A stretch of DNA of 64,000 nt from Chaetoderma sp. LZ-2023a (taxonomy: Eukaryota; Mollusca; Caudofoveata; Chaetodermatida; Chaetodermatidae): positions 33,583,045-33,647,044 of the forward strand of contig CM067372.1 in the NCBI GenBank assembly GCA_034401795.1. The letters are read 5' to 3'. Shown here one piece after another: positions 56,666-64,000 of the stretch. Every line of letters starts with the position of its first letter. Position 1 is the stretch's first letter. The notes under the pieces were generated by a model. It did not search any database, was not told the DNA's origin, and saw nothing but the letters and a program-made list of their open reading frames with translations. The position numbers were made by a program, and so were the translations under genes.

Positions 56666-56715
56666 TTAGATCTCGGAGAAAGGGAAATTGACATTTCCTG
56701 CATTCTTCTTCGATC

Positions 56716-56870
56716 AATACTCACCATTCTGTTACTTCTGATATACAGCTGGCTCTAGGACTATAGACTTAGAAAGCTTTACCGACTCCTTGGAACCGGG
56801 TACTCGGCTCCCAACTGCCGAGTACCCGTCTACCATAGAGCTCATTCTTGTTTACATAGCAACAAGAGCT
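56716..56870 (+). repeat. Left inverted terminal repeat of DIRS B
   Basis: Begins CAATACTCACCATTCTGTTAC. It carries B-specific bases (GGACTATAG, CCTTGGAACC, GAGTACCCGTC) that are matched in B's own right repeat. Confidence 0.85.
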
Positions 56871-57759
56871 ATACATGCTTTTCGCAGTGGAGAGATTAAG
56901 AAATAAATCTAAGTCTTTTTGTCTGTGATTGTGATAGCTAGTGATTCTCTTGCAAGGATAATTGGATAATATGGATACCGCCGATGATAACCAGGTCGTA
57001 TATTTCCTTATTATTCCATAGTTAAAAGACTTAGGTCTCTAAATTTCGTTGTGTCGCATGTTCCAATTTCTAACCCCAAAGAATCTGGGACGTGTGTTAA
57101 CAATGAGATATGCCGGATGGGCGCCTTCTTTAAACCCCAACAGGCGATCGGCAGATATGAAAATAGGTGTTTGCTACGGTATTTGTAACACGATTATCGG
57201 CTGACGTCGTTCTCTGTAAGATCCGAGCGGGTGACGTCACACCCGGTGTGCTCGGATGTTTATGTGAAGAACATTTTTTTTTCATGAATTCGCGCATCTT
57301 GTTCTGGATACTGCGTCCTAAAAATGGTACCAGAAAACTTTGGAATGTTCAAGTTTTGCGTGTTATCACGATCTGTTTGGAATGATCGGTGGTTTCAAAA
57401 TTCTTGATTAGATGTGTGGTCTGCGGTTTTACCGTGTGCTACAGCAGTTTGTTTACATTTTGTTGTTTCTTCACATATCGTTTTGGCTTTCGTTAGGAGT
57501 ATAATTTATATTGATTGGTAAATATACCCCGAATGCTAGGCGATATGATTCCTGGTTCCGTTATACATCCTGGAGGATCAATTATGGGTGTATTTATGCC
57601 CGCTTCGTTCTTAATCAATGCGATCTTTGCTGTAACGTTGCGGGGTGGGGTGCGGGAGGGTTACAGTTAATTTATGGTCAATATATTTGAAAATTAATTG
57701 TCTGCCTTCCATCCGTGTCTCGTTCCGCTTGCTTATTGTAGGTTTGTGCTTATTTATAG
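56871..57759 (+). other. 5' region of DIRS B
   Basis: Parallel to 49,761-50,658 in A, with small indels and the same splice-acceptor-like TTTGTGCTTATTTATAG just before the gag frame. Confidence 0.55.
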
Positions 57760-59772
57760 GCCAAGCCAGCCCCGCCATCATGTGACGAGTGCCACACGTT
57801 CGTACGGGTCCTATTTAAGGACCATGTCTGCTTTAGATGTACCTCATGTAACCTTGATAGTAGGTGTAATGTGTGTGCCGTGTGCTCCGCGGATATGATG
57901 TTGAAGTTCCTTGCCCAGAAGGATGTGGCTGGGTCTGACGCGGGGTCAGGCGGTTCGAAGTTAAATCGTGGAGCATCCGGTTCGGCCCTTGGGGCGCTCC
58001 ACGTCGTCAGCTGGAGGTGGCGGAGATGGCACCGCCGGCGTGGTTCGGTCCGGCTATGCAGGGTTTTCTGCATAGCGTTCTGCCCACGCTGGTGTCGTCC
58101 CTGCTGCCGAAAGTTGTTGGGCAGTTTCTCTCCCCATGCGGGTTCTGTCTCTCTGCGGCCACCTCCGGGTGGTCCAGTAGCGGTGGCCAGTCCGTCAGGC
58201 ATGGGAGCCGTCCGCCAGGACGGCTCCACGGTTTCGTCGTCTAGTGATGACTCTTCGGGGTCTGAAGATGAGGAGGCCAAGGAGGAGAGGTTGCTGCGGC
58301 CTGTGATGCCACGGGTGGAGAATATGGAGGCCGATTCCGTCCTGGACGGAACCGTCCTCCATCTTTCTGGCTTGGCGCAAGCCAGGGCAGAGGCTCCGCC
58401 TGTGGTTGAGGCCAATCTGGTACCGGGCACCGGTCCCGTGATGGTTGGTTTAATGCCAACCGACACAGTGACGGGTGTGCCGGGCCAGGCGTGGTACTCG
58501 CCTGGTCCGGCGGTCAGATGTGGGGTGCCATTGGCGCCTGTCTCTGGCCACGGTTCCGTGTCTGTTACGGGTCTGCACGGTTTTCCGTGCGGGCCTACTC
58601 CATGGACTGGTGTGTTCCATGGGGTGGCGGCGGAACCGTATGGTACCGGAGTTCCTGGCGTGTCAGCCGCGGCTCCTAGCCGGGAGGCCGTGGCTGGTAG
58701 GTCCGTGAACGCGTCACCAGGTGACGTGTTCACGGGTGTGTCCTCGGAAATAGACTGGTCTGAGGCTCTGGCTTGGCTAGCCAGGGTAGACCCGTCTGTG
58801 GTTTCGGCCACGGCCGAGGAGGATGCGCCCCGTCCATCGGTTGTATCGATTAGGACGGGGATCTTGCCTGCAGCCCGGATCCAGTCCATTGGACTGGATC
58901 CACGGTTTATTGAGTTGCTTGAGGCTATTTATAGTAAGCAACTCATGACCAAGGGCCAGCTCCCTGCGGCCTCCAGGGGGGTGCAGGTGAGGTGTCGTAT
59001 TGCACAGGGGGAATACGACAGGTATAGTGTGGTACCATCGGTTACCGAGGATGACCGATGGGTTCTGGGTGTCCAGAGTGCTGGAGCGGGTTGTTCCGGT
59101 CCGGCACTAGTGGACAAATCCCAGGGACACCACGAGGAAGTCCTGTCCCTATGTGATGAGGGTGTGAGGGCAGCTATGAGTGCTGTCAACCATTCTTATC
59201 GCCTTCTTCAGTCGGTGTGGGCTGAAGCGGGGGCAGGCCACCCTGTGCCACCTGTGGCGCTTTCGTGCGTCAATGACGGCCTGGTGCTGTCTATGGACGC
59301 ACTGGCAAGGGTGCAGGCGCGTGTTACTAAGTCCAGGAGGCAAATGGTTCTTGACCATATGCGTCCGGCTACGGCCGTCAGGGAGCGTCTTCTTGAGACG
59401 CCCCTGACAGGTCCTAGCATCTTCGGTGGCCAGGCGCGGGCCATCTTAGAGGACACGGCTAGCATTGCGCAGAATCGGTTGGTGGTGAACTTACAGCTAG
59501 AGCTGGTGCAGCAAGCGCACGCACTAGGGGCTGTAGGCAAGCCGCTGACTGTACAACCTTCCAAGAAGCAGAAGAAGCATAAAGGCAAGGCGAAAGCTAA
59601 GCCTAGTGCGGCTGCTGCTTCATCTGGCTTTTCTCAGCCGCCGCCGGCGAAGAAAGCCAGGAAGGTTGTGGAGGCCCCTACCCTCCCCAATGTTGCTCCT
59701 GATCGCCCTAGAGGCGGGAAGGGGAAGGGTAAGTCCTCAAAGGGCGGAAAGAAGGGAGCGGATCGTACCTGA
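57760..59772 (+). CDS. DIRS B ORF1, gag-like protein with a replaced N-terminal segment
   Basis: The frame is open throughout, with the Cys module at its start (CDECHTF, CFRCTSC, CNVCAVC). There is no ATG at the position of A's first ATG (Leu here). After GSALGALHV the reading phase differs from A for ~45 codons because of an indel. It returns at AGSVSLRPPPG after a deletion of roughly 80-100 bp. From there to the basic end (KKQKKHKGKAK, GGKGKGKSSKGG) it matches A closely. The protein may thus be made but with an altered segment. The stop TGA at 59,770 lies in the conserved hairpin. Confidence 0.7.
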   Translation, partial: AKPAPPSCDECHTFVRVLFKDHVCFRCTSCNLDSRCNVCAVCSADMMLKFLAQKDVAGSDAGSGGSKLNRGASGSALGALHVVSWRWRRWHRRRGSVRLCRVFCIAFCPRWCRPCCRKLLGSFSPHAGSVSLRPPPGGPVAVASPSGMGAVRQDGSTVSSSSDDSSGSEDEEAKEERLLRPVMPRVENMEADSVLDGTVLHLSGLAQARAEAPPVVEANLVPGTGPVMVGLMPTDTVTGVPGQAWYSPGPAVRCGVPLAPVSGHGSVSVTGLHGFPCGPTPWTGVFHGVAAEPYGTGVPGVSAAAPSREAVAGRSVNASPGDVFTGVSSEIDWSEALAWLARVDPSVVSATAEEDAPRPSVVSIRTGILPAARIQSIGLDPRFIELLEAIYSKQLMTKGQLPAASRGVQVRCRIAQGEYDRYSVVPSVTEDDRWVLGVQSAGAGCSGPALVDKSQGHHEEVLSLCDEGVRAAMSAVNHSYRLLQSVWAEAGAGHPVPPVALSCVNDGLVLSMDALARVQARVTKSRRQMVLDHMRPATAVRERLLETPLTGPSIFGGQARAILEDTASIAQNRLVVNLQLELVQQAHALGAVGKPLTVQPSKKQKKHKGKAKAKPSAAAASSGFSQPPPAKKARKVVEAPTLPNVAPDRPRGGKGKGKSSKGGKKGADRT

Positions 59773-59780
59773 GGGTACGA
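59763..59780 (+). promoter_or_regulatory. Hairpin holding the ORF1 stop codon (copy B)
   Basis: TCGTACC and GGTACGA form a 7-bp stem around TGAG. The outer pair is T-A, where copy A has G-C. Confidence 0.5.
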
Positions 59781-61963
59781 GAGCTCCCTTTGTATCCGCC
59801 TGGAGCGCACCTGTGTGACAGGAACAGCGGTTCCAGTTAGACCAGCCGAGCCAAGACCGAAATGGTTCTCTCTCTCTTGTTAAGAGAGGGTGTGGGGGAG
59901 CGGACCGCGAGCCGGACAACCCTGTTAGGCGTCAAGGCGTCTATAGTGGGTGGAATGCTCATGCGTTTCGTCGAGGCTTGGCGAGGTGTGACGTCAGACA
60001 GTCTGGTCCTGGGATGGTTATCCCAGGGATACATGCTGGAGTGGTGGGACTTTCCGCCACAGAATCTGTCTTTGGCACCTGTCTGGACACCCGTACCAAG
60101 GGAACCAGACAAGTTAGAAGCCATTCAAAACGAAGTGTCAGGTTTGCTTCTGAAGGGAGCCATAAAACCAGCAAACCAGAACACTCCAGGCTTCTATTCA
60201 AATATGTTCCTTGTTCCCAAGAGCACAGGGGGATGGAGACCCGTACTCAGTCTCAGGCCATTAAATTGGTTTATCCATACGCCTCGGTTCCAGATGGAAA
60301 CGTCGAGGTCGGTAATGGCAGGATAGAGGAAGGGAATGTGGTGTGTGTCGATCGATCTGAAAGATGCATATTTCCACATTCCAATGAACAGGAGTTGTCA
60401 CAGGTTTCTGAGATTTGCGTTTCAGAATCAAGTATGGGAGTTTATTGTCCTCCCGTTTGGCCTGTCGACAGCTCCAAGGGTTTTCACAAGAGTGGTCCTT
60501 GCGGTGACAGCGTTTCTCAGAAAAGAGAACGTGGCGCTACACACCTACATAGACGATTGGCTGATCAAAGGTTAGAGGTGGATACTGCTCTGACTCTGAA
60601 GTTACTTTCAGATCTAGGCTGGATAGTCAACAAGGAGAAATCCGAGTTGACACCCACTCAACATTTCGTTTATTTAGGGATGCGATTCGATCTCGAGGAG
60701 GGCAGGGTTTACCCGTCAGCCCAGAGTGGTGTCTCTGTTGGCCATCCTCAAGAGTTTTCGAGTGGGAAACCACATTCAGGCGAGTAGGTTTCTTCAGATG
60801 CTGGGCATGATGGTCTCCATGGAGCAGGTAATCCTGTACGCTGCTCTAATGCGAAGACCTATCCAGTTGTATCTGATGTCTCTGTGGAAACAGAGAACAG
60901 AACCCCTGTCAAAACTGGTGCCAGTTTTGGAGCCAATAATGTCGCATCTTGTATGGTGGAAAAAGCGTCCGAATTTCCTAGTAGGGGTTTTGCTGCACCT
61001 ACCCCACCCCAGCTGTCCGTGTACACGGATGCATCGCTGGAGGGGTGGGGGCCCTGCCTGGGAGAACACCAGGTCTCGGGCACATGGACTCTCCAGGAGA
61101 GCCAGCTGCATATCAATCTGTTGGAAATGATGGCAGTGGAACTGGCGTTGGAACAGTTTCTTCCAATGGTCAGGGGCAAGGTGATATTGATACGGTCGGA
61201 CAATTCGACGATAGTATCATACATAAATCGCCAAGGCGGGACCAGGTCACCCACACTGTGTATCAAAGTGTGGCACTTGATTCAATGGTGCAGGAATTAC
61301 TCAGTTGTTTTGAAAGCAGCTCACATTCCTGGGCGATTGAACATTCTGGCCGATGCTTTGTCTCGCAGACAGAGTATTCTGCCAACAGAATGGTCCCTCA
61401 ACTCTCCAGTTCTATGAAGGATCTTCGAGCATTGGGGCAAACCCAACGTGGACTTGTTCGCCACAAGGGAAAATGCTCAAATCATGACTTATGTCTCGCC
61501 GATTCCAGATCCAAATGCCGTCGATACAGACGCTCTGGCGATAAGCTGGAGGGGGATGCACGCTTATGCGTACCCACCCACCATTCTTCTGCCTAAGGTA
61601 TTGGTGAAGATCAGGGAGGAACCGTGTCTGGTCCTGCTAATAGCGCTGTATTGGCCCAGCAGGGCGTGGTTCACGGATCTTCTAGATCTGCTGGTGGAAA
61701 ACCCGGTGCAGTTACCCGAGATTCCGAACATAATCTCCCAGGCCAAGGGACGCTTCCTACACGAGTGTCCCGAAATGTTCAAATTGACTGCGTGGATGTT
61801 ATCAAACAACGTTCCACGTCGGAAGGCTTTTCTCGACAAGCTGCTAATTTCATCGCGGCTGCTAGGTCAACCTTCAAGTCATATAACAACAAGGTTAACA
61901 GATTTGCAGACTGATGTGAAGAAAAGGGTATTGATACCTTTCAATCCACTATTCCGCAAATAG
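59773..61963 (+). pseudogene. DIRS B ORF2, broken RT / RNase H
   Basis: Aligned by eye with A, it has a frameshift before LREGVGERTAS. A stop TAG at 60,324 replaces a Leu codon. A ~14-bp deletion follows YIDDWLI near 60,565. A 2-bp deletion lies near 60,718. A shift occurs near 61,005, before LSVYTDAS. A TGA at 61,415 replaces an Arg codon. The motifs IDLKDAYFHIP, YIDDW, YTDAS, RSDNS and DLFAT survive in separate pieces. It cannot make a full enzyme. Confidence 0.85.
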
Positions 61964-62805
61964 CAGACTTTCTCTGTGAGCTGTTCTTATCAGGACTAGC
62001 TCCCGTCACAATTGCTGGATACAAGTCAGCTTTGGCATCAGTTATCCCTTGTCTAGCCAACAGGGATAGTCCAGAGGTGGCCCAGTTAAATGTGATGGTG
62101 AAGGGAATGAGCAATCTCCGACCGAGACAACCGGTAGTCATTCAAGCCTGGAGTCTATCTTTAGTGCTTAATGTACTGGCCAAGCACCCTTTCGAACCGT
62201 TGCGTTCGGCTAGTCTAAAGCATTTGACTCTAAAGGCGGTCTTTCTATTGGCAGCTTCCTCAGCTAGAAGGCCCAGTGAGGTCCATGCGCTTTCAGCAGA
62301 GAGAGACCGATTTATTGTCTCCGGAGAGGGTCTGCGTCTTCTGCCAAGAGCAGAGTTTATGTCAAAGAATCAATCTTTGAGATATCCCGGCAAACCGATC
62401 ATTATACCGAAACTAACAAGGTTTGATCGTGATGCCAGTGTCTGGTGCCCGGTCCGTGCTTTGACTAAGTACAGGAAACGGACAGACTCGTTACGGTCGA
62501 ACGATAGACATCTATGGATCTGCCATAAGAAGCCTTATGGCGCCGCATCCATGGATACTATCTCTCATTGGGTTGTCGAATGCATTCAGACTACTCATGA
62601 GATGGCGACTGGGCACCAGGTGCAATGCGCAAGGGCACACAATGTTAGAGGAATAGCCGCCTCGACCGCCCTTTACAGTGGTGTTCCGTTAGAGGACATC
62701 ATGGCCATTGCACAATGGCACTGTGAGTCCTCATTTACGGATTACTATATGAGGGATGTGTCAGACTCGGCCAAACCACTCGCTTTAGCTGTTTTGAAAC
62801 GATAG
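61045..62805 (+). pseudogene. DIRS B ORF3, tyrosine recombinase with nonsense mutation
   Basis: Same phase relation to ORF2 as in A. A stop at 61,594-61,596 lies in the overlapping leader. TGA at 61,912-61,914 replaces the Trp codon that follows VNRFAD in A. Downstream the frame is open from there to 62,805, including 62,032-62,805 with an internal ATG. It retains SSARRPSEVHAL, RAHNVRG, QWHCESS and TDYYMRD. The D in HDVR is N here, but the H and R are kept. A fragment lacking the N-terminal domain would probably not work. Confidence 0.85.
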
Positions 62806-63312
62806 TTAAGCGACCACACTGCTCTTCTCCCTTTTTTGACTTTGGTAAGAAAGAATTTAGAAGCAGACATGGTCGAGCGAGAGGATGACAACCAGATTGT
62901 GTCACTGATGGCCGGACAAGTGAATGGTTGGAGGCGGTACGTCTGGAATCCATTTATCATGAGGTAATTCAAGATTGAGAGTTTTTTGTATTATGTCTAT
63001 ATATCATGTTCATTCATCTTATATATTCATGCTCATTCCCAGGCTAATACTTATTTATATGCAAAGAGCAGTTAACCCTCTTGGCATATTTGTGTTTTCA
63101 GGCGAGATACATGTTCGTGAGTTCTCTCCCTTTTCTTAGGAGAAAAAGGGGGGGGGGGCAATGATGCGAATGTGATTCGGTTCCGTTAACTTGACGGTCC
63201 CTTTTTTAGGTCTCCTTTAGTCAAGTTTTTTTAAGTCCAGCTCTTTCTCCAAGGGGCAAAAGTAGCAGTTATGGCTTGCCCCTTCCCACCAGGTTACTGA
63301 CCAAATCTGGTG
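62806..63312 (+). other. 3' region of DIRS B
   Basis: Non-coding; parallels 55,854-56,353 in A, with the purine run at 63,138-63,158. Confidence 0.6.
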
Positions 63313-63413
63313 TATATCAGAAGTAACAGAATGGTGAGTATTGATCGAAGGAGAATGAAGGAAATTTCAATTTCCCTTTCTCCGAGATCTAACAATACTC
63401 ACCATTCTGTTAC
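63313..63413 (+). repeat. Internal complementary region of DIRS B
   Basis: Complementary to B's ends. Its centre reads GGAGAATGAAGG, predicting the circle junction CCTT-CATTC-TCC, with B's own CCTT instead of A's CCTG. Confidence 0.85.
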
Positions 63414-63464
63414 GGACCCAGCCTCCCAGCCCCACGGAGGCAAGCCATGGATTTCTCTTGTTTG

Positions 63465-63625
63465 GTGGCTATGCAAACAATATGAGCTCTATGGTAGACG
63501 GGTACTCGGCAGTTGGGAGCCGAGTACCTGGTTCCAAGGAGTCGGTAAAGCTTTCTACGTCTATAGTCCTAGAGCCAGCTGTCAGGGCCAGCTGTATATC
63601 AGAAGTAACAGAATGGTAAGTATTG
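63465..63625 (+). repeat. Right inverted terminal repeat of DIRS B
   Basis: Inverse of B's left repeat with matching private bases (CTATAGTCC, GGTTCCAAGG). The outer extension runs to 63,660. Confidence 0.85.
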
Positions 63626-63660
63626 TTGGATCTCGGAGAAAGGGAAATTTAAATTTCCTT

Positions 63661-64000
63661 CATTCCTCCATTAAATTCACGGTCCGGCACTCCCCAAACC
63701 AGATCTCATTCCTTGACACCACCATCACCAAAAAGGCTCATGAACCCTTGAGCTTTAACCTCTTTACTAAACCAACTGATATAGATGGCTACCTCCACTA
63801 CAAATCAGCCTATACCAAGGCTTGCAAGAACGCAAGCCCCATAAGCGAAATGCTCAGATTGCTTATAATCTGCTCAACAAAAACAGATTACCTTCTCCAC
63901 AGCAATCAACTCATAGAGCACTATGCAGCCTGTGGCTACCCAGCCACACTGCTAAACAATATGCAAAACACTGCCGCCAACAAAAATAAGAACTCTCCTA
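63661..64000 (+). pseudogene. Penelope-like element RT, C-terminal part, right of the DIRS array
   Basis: Open to the window end in the frame starting CAT at 63,661: SSIKFTVRHSPNQISFLDT, then FNLFTKPTDIDGYLHYKSAY, CKNASPISEMLRLLIICS and HYAACGYPATLL. FLDT, KPTD-x-x-YLHY and the CK-x-x-P segment are hallmarks of Penelope-like RT thumb regions. A GIY-YIG endonuclease would lie beyond the window if present. The upstream part is cut off by the DIRS insertion. Confidence 0.75.

Larger units (their letters stand above)
49586..56700 (+). mobile_element. DIRS element A, apparently complete
   Basis: 7.1 kb with split inverted terminal repeats, an internal complementary region near the 3' end, and three open frames in the order gag-like, RT/RNase H, tyrosine recombinase. 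This is the architecture of DIRS1-group retrotransposons, which use a tyrosine recombinase instead of an integrase. The left boundary CATTCTCCTTCG follows GAAAATCAC. The right end CATTTCCTG is followed directly by element B. No target duplication apart from the shared CATTC. Confidence 0.9.
56701..63660 (+). mobile_element. DIRS element B, decayed, directly after A
   Basis: Same layout as A, with high similarity throughout. The left end CATTCTTCTTCG follows A's last base without a spacer. The right end AAATTTCCTT is followed by CATTC and then Penelope-like sequence. Coding regions carry nonsense changes and indels, so B depends on other copies. Confidence 0.9.

Overview
The window looks like repeat-dense, non-coding DNA from an invertebrate animal nuclear genome. 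It is A+T-rich, has no operon-like packing, and carries the retroelement mix typical of aquatic invertebrates: several CR1/L2-type non-LTR retrotransposons, a BEL/Pao element, a Ty3/gypsy fragment, DIRS-type tyrosine-recombinase elements, a Penelope-like element, a Tc1 transposon and hAT-like elements. A lophotrochozoan, possibly a mollusc, is my guess; it rests only on this mix and on a GGGAGACAACTC-like motif near 39,961. No host protein gene could be recognised with confidence. The only unexplained coding-like frame is at 40,114-41,046, and it may be a retroelement gag.

Layout. 1-1,017: end of a BEL/Pao pol gene. 1.4-9.6 kb: scattered 3' ends of non-LTR elements, a lone Tc1 end and little else. 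9.8-12.8 kb: a CR1-like element on the minus strand butted onto a gypsy RT fragment. 12.9-16.3 kb: microsatellites, a minisatellite, RT/EN fragments and a 1.6-kb fold-back. 17.2-20.4 kb: an almost full-length but decayed L2/CR1-like element with a PHD-finger remnant. 21.2 kb: a near-perfect hairpin. 22.7-24.2 kb: a 62-bp satellite with higher-order structure. 24.7-27.1 kb (plus) and 28.9-31.4 kb (minus): two more CR1-like elements. 32.1-34.5 kb: another non-LTR family whose 3' end is triplicated and runs into a long (TA)n tract. That tract hosts a palindromic MITE and an intact Tc1 transposon (35.8-37.4 kb).

41.8-49.5 kb: a TTAA-flanked palindromic MITE, a 5.14-kb inverted-repeat element with a 9-bp target duplication (holding a non-LTR fragment, a 37-bp minisatellite and a hAT-like element), and a 1.1-kb hAT-like element with an exact 8-bp duplication.

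49.6-63.7 kb is the most informative region: two DIRS elements, head to tail, with no spacer. The first (49,586-56,700) has three open frames: gag-like, RT/RNase H, and tyrosine recombinase. The second (56,701-63,660) is close to it in sequence but decayed. The pair interrupts a Penelope-like reading frame. All three boundaries share the pentamer CATTC, which is also the junction predicted by each element's internal complementary region. This is what recombinase-mediated insertion of a circular intermediate would leave. In both DIRS copies the gag stop codon sits in the loop of a small hairpin whose outer base pair differs in a compensatory way.
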